The notes: generated by a model not told the origin, from the sequence alone. DNA of 64,000 nucleotides from Dechloromonas sp. HYN0024 (GCF_003441615.1 NZ_CP031842.1:1382501-1446500); one strand, 5' to 3'; positions 20,888-30,659 are shown, counted from the stretch's first letter. Program-made: numbers and translations.

Positions 20888-22019
20888 GGGGTTGGCTCCG
20901 GATGGAGGCTAGAAGGTCGCGCAAGTCGGACACTTCCGGTGGATGCTTGTGTTCGGCGACAAAGGTGCGCACCCGCGGCAGCATTGCCTGCGCCTCGACT
21001 TCGCCGAGTTCGAAGCCGAGTCCGGCGTAAACCACCTGCACGGCGCGCGAACCGGAATGTTTGCCAAGAACGATGCGGTGTGACTGGCCGACTTCCTGCG
21101 GGTCGAAGCCCTGGTAATTGTCCGGGTGCTTCAAAAGGCCATCAACGTGGATGCCGGCTTCGTGGGTGAAGGCACCGGCACCGACCACGCTCTTCTGCCA
21201 CGGCACGGCACGACCGGAGGCGCTGGCGACCTGGCTGGAGAGGGCGGGAAAGCCTTTCAGGCTGACCCCGGTATCAATGCCGTAAAGTTTAGTCAGGCCG
21301 AGAACGACTTCTTCGAGTGGCGCATTGCCGGCCCGTTCGCCCAGGCCGTTGACCGTGGTATTGACGTGCGTCGCCCCGGCCTTGCAGGCAGCCAGCGTAT
21401 TGGCCGTGGCCAGCCCCATGTCGTCGTGGGCGTGCATCTCGATTTCAAGGCCGGTATGACGGCGCAGGGTGCTGATCCGCTCGAATGTGCCGAAAGGTTC
21501 CAGAATCCCCAGCGTGTCGGCAAAGCGCAGGCGGCGGGCACCGGCCCGTTCGGCCGTTTCGGCCAGGGCGCAGAGAAAACTCATGTCGGCGCGCGAGGCA
21601 TCCTCGCAGCCGAGGCCGACTTCAAGGCCGAGGCTGAGCGCCGCGCCGATGTATCTGGGCAGTTCGCGCAGCAGCCAGGCGCGGTCCTGCTTGAGCTTGT
21701 AGGCCAGATGCTGGTCGGAGGACGGCACCGAAATATCGATGAGATGGGCACCAAGACCGGCGCAGGCGGCGATGTCGGCCGGGTGCATGCGGCTCCATAC
21801 CATCAGGCGTGGGGCCAGCTTGAGGTCGGCGACGGCGCGGATCGAGTCGCGCTCCTCGTCACCCATGGCCGGAATCCCGACTTCCAGTTCCGGCACGCCG
21901 ATGGCGGCCAGCTGGCGGGTGATGTCCAGTTTTTCGCCCAGCGAAAACGCCACGCCGGCCGACTGTTCGCCGTCGCGCAGGGTGGTGTCGTTGATGGTGA
22001 CGAAAGCCGGGTTGGTCAT
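20880..22019 (-). CDS. nifV: Homocitrate synthase NifV
   Basis: Condenses acetyl-CoA and 2-oxoglutarate to homocitrate, the organic ligand of FeMo-cofactor. The 379-residue TIM-barrel protein has [18 protein letters not shown] (catalytic Arg-Asp-Glu), [12 protein letters not shown], and the metal-binding [21 protein letters not shown] motif. [13 protein letters not shown] and GKHSGSRAV complete the LeuA-like signature. ATG 22019 has a strong GAGGAG site. A consensus sigma-54 promoter and NifA site lie directly upstream, and it heads a six-gene operon. Confidence 0.95.
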   Translation of the reverse strand: MTNPAFVTINDTTLRDGEQSAGVAFSLGEKLDITRQLAAIGVPELEVGIPAMGDEERDSIRAVADLKLAPRLMVWSRMHPADIAACAGLGAHLIDISVPSSDQHLAYKLKQDRAWLLRELPRYIGAALSLGLEVGLGCEDASRADMSFLCALAETAERAGARRLRFADTLGILEPFGTFERISTLRRHTGLEIEMHAHDDMGLATANTLAACKAGATHVNTTVNGLGERAGNAPLEEVVLGLTKLYGIDTGVSLKGFPALSSQVASASGRAVPWQKSVVGAGAFTHEAGIHVDGLLKHPDNYQGFDPQEVGQSHRIVLGKHSGSRAVQVVYAGLGFELGEVEAQAMLPRVRTFVAEHKHPPEVSDLRDLLASIRSQPHV

Positions 22020-22042
22020 GGAATTCTCCTCGCCAGTCTTTC

Positions 22043-22058
22043 AGCAAGGATGGTGCCA
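22043..22058 (-). promoter_or_regulatory. Sigma-54 (-24/-12) promoter of nifV operon
   Basis: On the minus strand the sequence is TGGCAC-CATCC-TTGCT, a full match to the sigma-54 consensus TGGCAC-N5-TTGCW. The expected start point is near 22032, 13 bases before the nifV ATG. Confidence 0.92.
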
Positions 22059-22118
22059 ATCTATAAGTTATTGAAAAAAAAGAATAGTTTTAATTGGCCT
22101 GGCTCGATGTGGGGCCAA

Positions 22119-22134
22119 TGTAGCGAACGCGACA
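22119..22134 (-). promoter_or_regulatory. NifA upstream activator site (nifV)
   Basis: A perfect TGT-N10-ACA match, about 95 bases upstream of the predicted nifV transcription start, which is the usual distance for NifA binding. Confidence 0.8.
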
Positions 22135-22316
22135 ATTCACCTCGTCGCGTCGATCCGGTAATTTTGGTGATAGGCTGATTGCTACCGGGCAGCCCGACTG
22201 TCCCAAACGCGCGAGTGCCTTTTCGGCCTGCATGGCTCTTCTCACGAAGCGTTGTGTCTTTCGATCAGTAACTTTTTCTGATTCAGCAAGGCAGCATTCG
22301 ATGCAAGGAGTCGGCC

Positions 22317-23003
22317 ATGACCGGGCGCGACAATGAACTCTGGCAGCAGTCCTGGCGCGACCGCGAGATTGCCTTTCACCAGCCGGTAGTCAATCCCTAT
22401 CTGGTCAGGTTCTGGCCGAATTTTCAACTGACCGCGGATGACCGGGTATTTGTCCCGCTCTGCGGTAAAAGCCTCGATCTGCTCTGGCTGGCCGGGCAGG
22501 GGCATGCCGTGATCGGCGTTGAACTGAGCCCGCTTGCCGTCCGTGCTTTTTTCCGTGAAAGCGGGCTGCAGCCGACGCGCCGCAAGATTGGCAAATTCAC
22601 CCGCTGGGAACATGGCCGGATCACCATCCTGTGCGGCGATTTCTTTGACCTCAGTGCGGCCGATCTGGGCGATATTTCCATGGTTTTCGACCGCGCTGCG
22701 CTGACTGCCCTGCCCGATGATCTGCGGGGGGCCTATATCGCCCAGCTTCGCCACATCCTGCCTGACAGCAGCCGGATGCTGCTGCTGACCACCGAGGACC
22801 CGGAGGAGGGTGAAATGCAAGGCCAGCCGTTTGCCGTGGCCGACGAAATTGCCAGCCTGTATTCCGGCGCTTTCGATATCGAGCTTAGCCATGTCGAAAG
22901 CGTCTTCGAACCCGATCCCGACCCGGCCGTCAAACTGCCGGTCAGGGTTGAGCAGAAGGTCTATCTCCTGACGCCAAAGTTACCGTCTTCCGCCGCGGAC
23001 TGA
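22317..23003 (+). CDS. tpm: Thiopurine S-methyltransferase family protein
   Basis: A 228-residue SAM-dependent methyltransferase. The N-terminus has the family pattern WQQSWRDREIAFHQPVVNPYLVRFWP, followed by RVFVPLCGKSLDLLWLAGQGHAVIGVELS, the SAM-binding motif, and the FDRAALTALPDDLRGAYI segment. Bacterial members methylate thiopurines and metalloids such as selenite or tellurite; the native substrate here is unknown. A strong AAGGAG site precedes ATG 22317. It is divergent from nifV, and the 297-base gap holds the nifV control sites and no gene. Confidence 0.92.
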   Translation: MTGRDNELWQQSWRDREIAFHQPVVNPYLVRFWPNFQLTADDRVFVPLCGKSLDLLWLAGQGHAVIGVELSPLAVRAFFRESGLQPTRRKIGKFTRWEHGRITILCGDFFDLSAADLGDISMVFDRAALTALPDDLRGAYIAQLRHILPDSSRMLLLTTEDPEEGEMQGQPFAVADEIASLYSGAFDIELSHVESVFEPDPDPAVKLPVRVEQKVYLLTPKLPSSAAD

Positions 23004-23276
23004 GGCCCTGCCGGCGCCGCGGCATGGCCGGGCGGCGTTTGCCCATCGGTTGGCGCAGAGGCCGGCATGCCGGCTTGTCCGGTTGTTTCCCATACTCACT
23101 ACCGGTACTATGTGAACATTCGCGCCAAGCACCCGCAGTGCTTGTAACCAGCAGGGGAACGATGATTCAGCAAGGTCCTTTTATCGGCAGTCAGACAATG
23201 GCATCGAGCGTGTTCCGTCGCCGCTTGGCGCTGTCTGCTGCCTGGCAAGTGGACGCCGTTCAATGAGGGGCAAGCT
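23004..23276 (+). other. Gene-free gap before the MshQ-like gene
   Basis: No supported gene lies here. It contains a 14-bp palindrome (GCCGGCATGCCGGC) in its first third, and later an inverted pair (AAGCAC / GTGCTT) before the coding start. A c-di-GMP (GEMM-type) riboswitch consensus was looked for and not found. Confidence 0.4.
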
Positions 23277-26200
23277 TTGAACCGTCTGTTTTCGCGTTGC
23301 GCAAAATCCTGGCCTGTTCATTTCCTGTGTCTGCTGGGTTTCCTCTTTGTGCTGCTCGGCGTGACCAAAGCTCATGCGGCTGGCTACACGCCCAGTATCA
23401 CCACGGCCTATCCTCAGTTGACCATTAGTAACACTGCCCCCATGGTTCCGTGGTATGGCGGCAATTGCGGCAATACCCTGGCGACGGCCAGTCCCTACGT
23501 GGCCTGCGACGACGGTTTGTCACCGGTACTGCCCATCGGTTTCAGTTTCTCTTTTGCCGGCACCGCCTATACCACCTGGAGTATGTCCAGTAATGGCGTG
23601 ATTTTCTTTGAGACCGGGGCGGCCGGCACGGGCAGTACAGGTGGGAACTCGTACACGCCCAGCAACCTGCCGACCGCAACATTTTCTGGCAAGCCGGCGC
23701 TCATGCCGTTTTGGGCCGACTTGTTCAAGAATGCCAGCGCCACTGGCGTTCTCGATATTACCAGTGCGTCTCAACCTGCCTCTGCCAGCTTCATCCAGTA
23801 CCAGACTGTCACCGTGTCGGGCGTTCAGGTGCTGGTGATCCAGCTTAAGAAAGTCGGCTACTATGGGGCAACGGGTACCCTCGTCAATATGCAGATACAG
23901 CTCTGGGCGACCGGTCAGGTTGTTTATTCCTACGGCAGCATGGCCGTATTGGCAACCAATCCCGCGTTGCGCATCGGCCTGCAGTACCCCGGTGGTGGCT
24001 GTAACACCCTGGCCAATAACCAGAGCGCCTCGCTAAGTAATCAGTCATACGTGTATGTCTGGGACATCGCAGCCAATACTTGCCCGGTCCTGCCTACGGT
24101 AAATCACTACGAGATTCGCCACGATGGTGCTGCCACCCTGTGTGCCGAGCCAATTAGTGTGTTGGCCTGCTCGGGGGCGGCGCCCTGTGCGCCGGCCAAT
24201 ATCATTACGACGCAGATCATTAACGCGTCGGTGACGGCGACGGCAGCTGGCGCAGGTACGCCCACTATCACACCGGTCAGCTTCACGCTGCAGCCATCAA
24301 CGCCGATAGAACCGGTCAACCTGACCTGGCCTGCCGGCAGTGCGGGCACCTCAACATTGGGTATTCAAGCGGCCTTGGCGCCCAATACCCTGGCCTGCGC
24401 CAACGTCGCAGGTACCGCAACCAGTGCTTGCACCATCGCCGTAAGCAACACCACATGCATACCGCCACCGCATCACTACGAGATCCAGGGGCCGGCCACC
24501 GGCCGGACGTGCACCAAAGAGAACTTCACCATCAAGGCCTGGGCCGATGCCGCGCAGACCACCGCCTACACGGCAGCGGCGGCAGTCGGCACGCTGACGG
24601 CGACGGGCAATGCCGTTTCGATCCCCAACCTCGGGGCATTTTCCATCGCAGCCGGGGCCAGTACGGTGAATATCTCGCCGATTACCTTCCCGGCAACGGG
24701 TTCGACCACCTTCAATGTCACGGCGACGCCGGCGCTGGCGGGTGCTACGACCTGTAATTTCGGCGGTTCCACCTCGTGTACCCTGCCGGTGGCCGCCTGT
24801 TCGCCCGATGTCCTTTATCGTTTCGATGAAGGCAGCTGGACAGGGGCGGCCAATGAGGTGCGTGATTCCTCCGGCAATGCCCGGCATGCCAGTCTGTACA
24901 AGCGAAACTCGCTGGGCGGCGTGGTCGCCACCTACCCGACGAAGATATTCCCCCCCAATGGCAAGAAGTGCAGTGCTGCCTATTTTGCCCCGCAGGCCAC
25001 TACCGGCGTGAACAGCACGGTCAAGACACCGATCGTGCCGGGCGACCAGGGGACCGTGCATTTCTGGTATAAGAGCGATCAGGCGTGGAGCGGCACCGGC
25101 GCGAAAAGCGCCACGCTTTTTGATGCCACCACCAGTACCGCCGCCAATGCGGTCATGCCGTTCTACCTGGGCAAGAGTGCCGGTGGCGGCCTGTATTTCT
25201 ATACGGTAGACAGCAGTTCAACCCAAAAGGCCATCTCGGGATGGTTGCCCGGCTTTGTCGGTTTCAGCTATGCGGCCGGTGTTTGGCACCATATCGCTGC
25301 AACCTGGGACTTGCGTGCCGGCCAGAATGCCCTCGCCATCTACGTTGATGGTGTGCAGACGACAAGTACCGGGATCGTCGCATCCGGTAGCAGCGGCATT
25401 TTTACCCCGTGGAAATCTGGCGATACCTTGTCTATCGGCGACGCCCGCGCGCCCGATATCGACGTCACGGCGGTAGGCGCGCCGGGCTTATCCGTCGACA
25501 GTGCCAACGGGGCCATCGATGAGTTCTACTACTATCCCTACGCGATCAGTCTGGCCCAGATCATTGCCGACCGCGATTCGGCTACCCCGACCTGTACTCC
25601 CGGTCTGCACCATGTCCAGATCGAACATGCTGATGGTGCCGGGATCACCTGCTCGCCATCGACGGTGACTCTCAAGGCCTGTGCCGATGCGACCTGCTCA
25701 ACGCTGTATACCGGCGGCGATGTCACCGGCACCATGACCTCCTCCGGGGGGGCTGCCAACTGGGTGGGGGGGACGTCGTTCAGCATTGGCGTCTCCGGCA
25801 CTGCCACCAAGGATGTCCAGGTCACCACGACGACCGCAGCGACCCTGGGTGCCACGGTGACGACCCCGACGGGAACGACCAACAGCACAACCTGCCTGTT
25901 CGGCGCGGCAACCGATTGCAAGTTTACGTCTGTGGACGCCGGTTTCATTTTCGACGTCCCCAACCATGTCGCCGACCTCAGCCAGAGTGTGAATATCAGC
26001 GCCGTCAAGAAATCGGACAGTAGCCTGGCCTGTGCCCCGGCCTTCGCCAGTGTCAGCAAGACCGTTAACTTCAACTGCAGCTATACCAACCCGTCGACGG
26101 GCACCAAGCCGGTGATAGTGGGCGGCACCAATGTCAGTTGCGGCACGGCGAGTGGCGTTTCGCTGGCCTTCGACGCGACCGGCAAGGCGGCCACCACGGT

Positions 26201-27509
26201 GCGCTATGCCGATGTCGGGCAGATGAGTCTGACCGCGAATTTCACCGGCACGACGGGCAGCACCGATGCGGGTCTGGTCATGAACGGTAGCGACACCTTC
26301 ATTGCCGCGCCGAAGAGTTTTTCCGTCGCTGTCAGCGGTTCGCCCTATATTGCCGGTTCTCCTTTCAACGCCAGGGTCACGGCGCTCAACAACAGTGGCA
26401 CGGTCACCCCGAATTTCGGTCTGGAGACACCGGCCGAAGGTGCGACCCTGAGCTTCTCGCGCTGCCAGCCGACCGGCGTCGGTACGGTGGATGGCAGTTT
26501 TGCCGGCTCCCTCGGTGCGTTCTCCGGTGGGGCGGCCATTGCGAATAACCTGATCTGGAGCGAAGTCGGCAATGGTGATGTGGTGGCGACCCTGACCGCC
26601 AGCAGTTATCTGGGCTCCAGTGTGGCTGTGGCGACCGGCAATACCAGTTCCAACGGGACTGTCTGCAATGGGGGGGCTGGCGCCGTCGGGCCATTCCGGC
26701 CGGGTTATTTCGACACCGTCGTTACGCCGGGGTGCAGCGCCGCCTTCACCTATGCAGGACTGACCGGAAAACTCGCAGGCCAGCCATTTACCGTCAAGGT
26801 CAAGGCCAAGCGCACCGGCGGCGATTCGAGCGACGGGACCAACACCGTGAACTATGCTGGCGCGACGTGGGCCAAGGCGGTCACCCTGTCCGATGCGGCA
26901 GCCGTTCCGGTGGGCACCCTGACCAATACCGCCATCCCGGCCACCGCATTTGTTTCAGGGATCGCCACGGTCAGTACACCGACCTATACCTTCGCCGCCA
27001 AGCGCGCACCTTACTCGCTGGCGATCCGCGCCGTCGATACCGATACGGTCACGTCCAGCGGCCATGCCGAAGGGGTTACCGACGTGCGTAGTGGCCGTCT
27101 GCGTCTGTCGAATGCCTATGGTTCGGTGTCGCCGATCTACATGCCGGTCGAGGCGCAATACTGGAGCGGGCTGTCCTGGGTGAAAAATATTGGGGACTCC
27201 TGCACCACGACGACGGGTGGCACGCCGCAGGTGACCTTCGCCGTAGCGCCGGCGAGTACCGGCTGGATACTCACCCCGGCGGCTTTCGCCACGGGGCAGA
27301 TGGGTTCGATACTGCCATCAGGGCCGACCGGAATAAGGATCGTCAAGCCGCCACCGGGGGCCACAACCATTACCGCGACTGTGCCTGACTGGCTCAAGTG
27401 GACCTGGGGCGGGGTAGCGACACCGGTTGCCCCCTCGGCCAATGCCAATGTTGGCATTTACGGTACGCCGGAAAGCCGGCGGTCGGTCCATGTCCGGGAA
27501 CTGTACTGA
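23277..27509 (+). CDS. mshQ: Giant secreted MshQ-like protein (LamG + DUF6701)
   Basis: A 1410-residue exported protein read from a TTG start with a GAGGGG ribosome-binding site. It opens with a signal peptide (cleavage after HA near residue 36), then a large beta-rich region. Three related repeat modules begin near residues 276 (HYEIRHDG), 398 (HYEIQGPA) and 778 (HVQIEHAD). A LamG/concanavalin-like domain (about 510-760; WHHIAATWDL, ALAIYVDGV) lies between the second and third. The end has the DUF6701 signature (PIYMPVEAQYWSG through VHVRELY). Many cysteine pairs suggest disulfides. It is followed by four pseudopilin genes in MSHA-like order, so it is probably a pilus-tip or surface adhesin. 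Confidence 0.82.
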   Translation: MNRLFSRCAKSWPVHFLCLLGFLFVLLGVTKAHAAGYTPSITTAYPQLTISNTAPMVPWYGGNCGNTLATASPYVACDDGLSPVLPIGFSFSFAGTAYTTWSMSSNGVIFFETGAAGTGSTGGNSYTPSNLPTATFSGKPALMPFWADLFKNASATGVLDITSASQPASASFIQYQTVTVSGVQVLVIQLKKVGYYGATGTLVNMQIQLWATGQVVYSYGSMAVLATNPALRIGLQYPGGGCNTLANNQSASLSNQSYVYVWDIAANTCPVLPTVNHYEIRHDGAATLCAEPISVLACSGAAPCAPANIITTQIINASVTATAAGAGTPTITPVSFTLQPSTPIEPVNLTWPAGSAGTSTLGIQAALAPNTLACANVAGTATSACTIAVSNTTCIPPPHHYEIQGPATGRTCTKENFTIKAWADAAQTTAYTAAAAVGTLTATGNAVSIPNLGAFSIAAGASTVNISPITFPATGSTTFNVTATPALAGATTCNFGGSTSCTLPVAACSPDVLYRFDEGSWTGAANEVRDSSGNARHASLYKRNSLGGVVATYPTKIFPPNGKKCSAAYFAPQATTGVNSTVKTPIVPGDQGTVHFWYKSDQAWSGTGAKSATLFDATTSTAANAVMPFYLGKSAGGGLYFYTVDSSSTQKAISGWLPGFVGFSYAAGVWHHIAATWDLRAGQNALAIYVDGVQTTSTGIVASGSSGIFTPWKSGDTLSIGDARAPDIDVTAVGAPGLSVDSANGAIDEFYYYPYAISLAQIIADRDSATPTCTPGLHHVQIEHADGAGITCSPSTVTLKACADATCSTLYTGGDVTGTMTSSGGAANWVGGTSFSIGVSGTATKDVQVTTTTAATLGATVTTPTGTTNSTTCLFGAATDCKFTSVDAGFIFDVPNHVADLSQSVNISAVKKSDSSLACAPAFASVSKTVNFNCSYTNPSTGTKPVIVGGTNVSCGTASGVSLAFDATGKAATTVRYADVGQMSLTANFTGTTGSTDAGLVMNGSDTFIAAPKSFSVAVSGSPYIAGSPFNARVTALNNSGTVTPNFGLETPAEGATLSFSRCQPTGVGTVDGSFAGSLGAFSGGAAIANNLIWSEVGNGDVVATLTASSYLGSSVAVATGNTSSNGTVCNGGAGAVGPFRPGYFDTVVTPGCSAAFTYAGLTGKLAGQPFTVKVKAKRTGGDSSDGTNTVNYAGATWAKAVTLSDAAAVPVGTLTNTAIPATAFVSGIATVSTPTYTFAAKRAPYSLAIRAVDTDTVTSSGHAEGVTDVRSGRLRLSNAYGSVSPIYMPVEAQYWSGLSWVKNIGDSCTTTTGGTPQVTFAVAPASTGWILTPAAFATGQMGSILPSGPTGIRIVKPPPGATTITATVPDWLKWTWGGVATPVAPSANANVGIYGTPESRRSVHVRELY

Positions 27510-27510
27510 C

Positions 27511-27984
27511 ATGACCGGGTCTCGGGCACAGGGTTTTACCCTGATTGAACTGATCGTCATCATGGTCATTCTTGGCATTCTGGCCGCGGTGGCCATGCCG
27601 AGAATGAATTCGGTAGGCGCGTTTCGCTCGGCCGAGTTTCACGATCAGGTGATTGCCGCCCTGCGTTATGCGCAAAAGACGGCGACCAGTCACCGCCGGT
27701 TGGTCTGTGTCACGCTCGGCGCAGGCTCGGTCACCCTGGCCATCGATAGCAGCGCACCCAAGGACACCGTCTGCGATGTCCCGCTGCCGATCCCCGGGAC
27801 TACTGCAGCGCAGGTTGTGACCGCGAAAGATGGCTTCACCAATGCGGTTCCCGCCGATTTGTTTTTTCAGCCGGATGGGCGGATGACGAGCGATGCGGCA
27901 GGGCTCGCAACTACCGATTTTGTTAACGACGTCGATGGCGGCGCAATCGTTGTTCGGGGGGCGACAGGTTATGTTGGTACCTAG
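27511..27984 (+). CDS. mshC: Type IV pseudopilin, MshC/GspH-like
   Basis: A 157-residue prepilin with the class III signal MTGSRAQG-FTLIELIVIMVILGILAAVAMPRM: cleavage is expected after the glycine, the new N-terminus is phenylalanine and the essential +5 glutamate is present. The remainder (residues 40-157) is a short GspH/MshC-like globular domain with one Cys pair (VCVTLGAG, DTVCDVPL). It starts two bases after the mshQ-like stop codon and overlaps the next gene by 14 bases. The MshC assignment rests on order and size rather than on specific residues. Confidence 0.78.
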   Translation: MTGSRAQGFTLIELIVIMVILGILAAVAMPRMNSVGAFRSAEFHDQVIAALRYAQKTATSHRRLVCVTLGAGSVTLAIDSSAPKDTVCDVPLPIPGTTAAQVVTAKDGFTNAVPADLFFQPDGRMTSDAAGLATTDFVNDVDGGAIVVRGATGYVGT

Positions 27985-28342
27985 GTCGCGCGGTTTCACC
28001 CTGATCGAAATGATCATCAGCATCGTGGTCATCGGCATCGGGCTGGCCGGCGTCCTCGTCAGCTTCAACGTGGCTGTCCGGTCTTCGGCCGATCCGCTGA
28101 TCTCCAAGCAACTGGTCAGCATCGCCGAAGCCGAGATGGAGGGGATCATGCTTCAGGATTTTACGACGCTGGCCTCGACGACAACCTGTGCCAGTTGTCC
28201 GCCCGGGTATGGTGTCAATGTCGTGGTGACACCGGGCGTGCTTTGGGAGGATATACCCAACACTGCAACTATTAGCGTGACGGCTGCCTCGGGCACCCAG
28301 AACTTCGTACTGATCAATCACCGCACCAATTACGGCCCATGA
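27971..28342 (+). CDS. mshD: Type IV pseudopilin, MshD/GspI-like
   Basis: A 123-residue prepilin. The leader is MLVPRSRG-FTLIEMIISIVVIGIGLAGVLVSF, with the prepilin-peptidase site after glycine and glutamate at +5. A Cys pair (TTCASCPPGYG) sits near residue 73. The start at 27971 lies inside the end of the preceding gene, and the stop overlaps the next ATG (ATGA), so the cluster is tightly coupled. The name is assigned by position in an MSHA-like order. Confidence 0.75.
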   Translation: MLVPRSRGFTLIEMIISIVVIGIGLAGVLVSFNVAVRSSADPLISKQLVSIAEAEMEGIMLQDFTTLASTTTCASCPPGYGVNVVVTPGVLWEDIPNTATISVTAASGTQNFVLINHRTNYGP

Positions 28343-29139
28343 AAGCGCGCGGCTTTAGCCTCATTGAACTGATCATCGTCATCATGCTGATGGGGATTAT
28401 GGCGGCCAGCGTCACGATTTTTTTTCAGCCGGCGGTTGTTTCCTTCATCGATGCACGCCGCCGGGCCGACATGACCGACGCGGCCGATACGGCTTTGCGC
28501 AGGATGGCGCAGGACATTCGTCGGGCCGTGCCCAATTCGCTCAACCTGATTGCACCGGTCTTTGGAGCCGGCAACCCCGCAGCGTGTTTCCAGATCGTAC
28601 CGACCGTCGGTGGCGGGCGCTACCGCACCGATATCGACACAGCAATTCCGGGTGCTGATGCGCTGAATGAATCGAGTCCAGCGCCATTCCGCATGGAAAT
28701 TCTGGCGGTCCAGGGAACACCCCCGGCAGTGGGTGACAGTGTTGTCATCAATAACCAGAATGCCGCCGACGTATACAACGGCCCGAGCCGGGCGGCCATT
28801 ACAGCCCTGGGCCCGCCCCTGACACTGGCGTCGAATCCGACGGTCAGCGGTTACATGGGGGGACGTTTCCAGGTGGTATCGGCACTCGAGCCGTCGGTCA
28901 TCTATACCTGTAGCGGGGGTACCCTGACCCGCACGGTGCTTCCCGCTTTTGCTGCCCCGGCTGCGGCCTGTGGTGCGGCCGGTGTGCTGGTCGCCGACAA
29001 TATTGCCGGTTGTACCTTTACCTACGGCACTGCCGGGGCAACCAATGGTTTGCTGACGATGACCCTGATCATGACCAATCCGGCCAACCAGGAAAGCATC
29101 ACCCTGGGTTACGCCGTCCACGTGGATAACGCACCATGA
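28339..29139 (+). CDS. mshO: Type IV pseudopilin, MshO/GspJ-like
   Basis: A 266-residue prepilin with leader MKARG-FSLIELIIVIMLMGIMAASVTIFF, cleaved before phenylalanine and with glutamate at +5. The segment RADMTDAADTALRRMAQDIRRAVPNSL is the typical amphipathic region after the pilin helix in PilW/MshO-type minor pilins. The C-terminal domain has several cysteines (ACFQIV, YTCSGG, AACGAAG, IAGCTF). Both ends overlap neighbouring genes by four bases. Confidence 0.82.
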   Translation: MKARGFSLIELIIVIMLMGIMAASVTIFFQPAVVSFIDARRRADMTDAADTALRRMAQDIRRAVPNSLNLIAPVFGAGNPAACFQIVPTVGGGRYRTDIDTAIPGADALNESSPAPFRMEILAVQGTPPAVGDSVVINNQNAADVYNGPSRAAITALGPPLTLASNPTVSGYMGGRFQVVSALEPSVIYTCSGGTLTRTVLPAFAAPAAACGAAGVLVADNIAGCTFTYGTAGATNGLLTMTLIMTNPANQESITLGYAVHVDNAP

Positions 29140-29621
29140 AACGTTATCAGCAAGGTCTTGGCATGATTACCGCCATCATCATCCTGGTGATTCTGGCGGC
29201 GCTGGCTGCGGCCATTGCCGTGTTCAGTTCGACCCAACATCTGACGTCGGCCCAGGATGTTTTGAGTGCACGTGCCTGGCAGGCGGCCAGGGCGGGCAAT
29301 GAGTGGGGGCTGTTTATGGCCCGCAACGCCGGCACCGGGTGGGCGAGTGGTACCGCCTGTGCCCCCTCTGCCGTGGCCGGGACGCCTGGTGTTGCGCAGA
29401 CCAGAGCGATCAATCTCAACGCCGAACTTGGCTTTACCGTTACGGTGACCTGCGTTGCCACCTTCTTCAACGAAGGCGAGTCGTCGGTGGCTCCTGGCGT
29501 TCCCAAAACCTTTGCGCTCTATACCATTACTTCGCAGGCAAGCAATGGCGCAAATGTAACCTCACCGACCTACGTCGAGCGGACACGGGTGGTCATTGCT
29601 GAAGTACAGCTAACGCTCTGA
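29136..29621 (+). CDS. mshP: MshP/PilX-like minor pilin
   Basis: A 161-residue protein with a short basic start (MKRYQQGLGMI) and a hydrophobic helix (TAIIILVILAALAAAIAVF), but without the usual glutamate at +5, as in PilX/MshP-type proteins. The downstream part resembles PilX: SSTQHLTSAQDVLSARAWQAARAGNEWGL. Two cysteines (ACAPS, VTCVATF) may pair. The ATG overlaps the mshO-like stop. It is the last gene of the cassette and converges with the minus-strand nif genes. Confidence 0.78.
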   Translation: MKRYQQGLGMITAIIILVILAALAAAIAVFSSTQHLTSAQDVLSARAWQAARAGNEWGLFMARNAGTGWASGTACAPSAVAGTPGVAQTRAINLNAELGFTVTVTCVATFFNEGESSVAPGVPKTFALYTITSQASNGANVTSPTYVERTRVVIAEVQLTL

Positions 29622-29678
29622 GAGCTTAGGCACCTGAAGGTACTGCGTGAGCCGATATCCGGTTCGCTTTCCTGGTGG

Positions 29679-30644
29679 TTAAACCGAGTACGGCCGATGC
29701 AGCCAGTTGCGCACCACCTCGACGTCGCGCTGGGGCAGGTAGGCGAATCCGGCCAACGCATCTTCGACAACGGTCTGTGCCACCCAGTGGGGCACAGCCT
29801 TGGTCGTCAGCATGTGAAAATACCAGGCCGACGGATAGCCGATTTCGCGGTCGAACTGGCTGAGCGCATCGTGCAGGGCAAGGCCGCTGGTGCCGCTGCT
29901 CGCCTCGAATTCCGGCGGTTCGCCGGCCAGTGTGGCAATTGGTTGGGCACGGAAAACCGGCTGGTGGTAGCGGTCCAGATGCTCGCGGGTGGCGATCACC
30001 CAGTGATTGTGGAAGGCGCTGGTGCCACCGGCGCTGCTTTTGCTCCAGTCGTCGAGCATGCGGTGGATTGAGGCCGGTTCGGGCTTTTGCGCCAGCATCC
30101 GCTTGAGGAAGGTGGCGATGTGCTGGATGCGGCAGAACTTGTAGAAAGGCAGGCCGAGCGGCGTCAGCGCATCGCTGCTGCGTGGGTCGACCAGTTCTTC
30201 GAGGGTTGTCGGTTCGTTGATAAACAGTTGATGCGCCCGCATTTCCTGCAGGTCTTCGATTTCCAGCTGGATGAAGTCCTCATTGCCGGGGCCGGCCGAA
30301 GCAACGAGATAATGGGTCTGGCCGACCAGGCGGGTGGCAAAGAGTTGCTGGTCGGCAAAGTCATCGATCAGACGGGCGATATCGCCATCGCGCTCGTCGA
30401 TGGCGTTTTCCAGCCAGCTTTCAAGGCTGTCGCTGATGCGCTGGCCGGCACCATCGACAATGCCACCAAGCCGATACCAGCCGCCGCGCCCGAGGGCATG
30501 GCGGAATTTCCACTCGGGCAGGGCGTTGCCAAGGGCTTTGACCAGTCCGGCCGGGCCGGTATTGACCGGTGTTTTGGCGCAGGTTTCGACGATGGCCGGG
30601 GAGAGTGATTTGCAGTATTCGATCCAGCCCTGATTCTGTTTCAT
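29679..30644 (-). CDS. Uncharacterised 321-residue protein at the end of the nifH operon
   Basis: A soluble protein with no signal peptide or membrane helix. It begins MKQNQGWIEYCKSLSPA, contains the segments RGGWYRLGGIVDGAGQRISDSL, THYLVASAGPGNEDFIQLEIEDLQEM and YPSAWYFHMLTTKAVPHWVAQTVVEDAL, and ends with a short strand. Cysteines are few (CKSLS, CAKTP, KFCRIQ). I do not recognise the family. It lies 15 bases after the LRV gene on the same strand, so it is probably transcribed with nitrogenase. It may be a conserved nif-linked protein, but its role is unknown. Confidence 0.75.
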   Translation of the reverse strand: MKQNQGWIEYCKSLSPAIVETCAKTPVNTGPAGLVKALGNALPEWKFRHALGRGGWYRLGGIVDGAGQRISDSLESWLENAIDERDGDIARLIDDFADQQLFATRLVGQTHYLVASAGPGNEDFIQLEIEDLQEMRAHQLFINEPTTLEELVDPRSSDALTPLGLPFYKFCRIQHIATFLKRMLAQKPEPASIHRMLDDWSKSSAGGTSAFHNHWVIATREHLDRYHQPVFRAQPIATLAGEPPEFEASSGTSGLALHDALSQFDREIGYPSAWYFHMLTTKAVPHWVAQTVVEDALAGFAYLPQRDVEVVRNWLHRPYSV

Positions 30645-30659
30645 GATTTTCCCTTGTGG

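Noticed and set aside
23024..23266. 80-codon frame between tpm and the MshQ-like gene
   Set aside because: Arg/Ser-rich translation without a motif and no ribosome-binding site; treated as non-coding.
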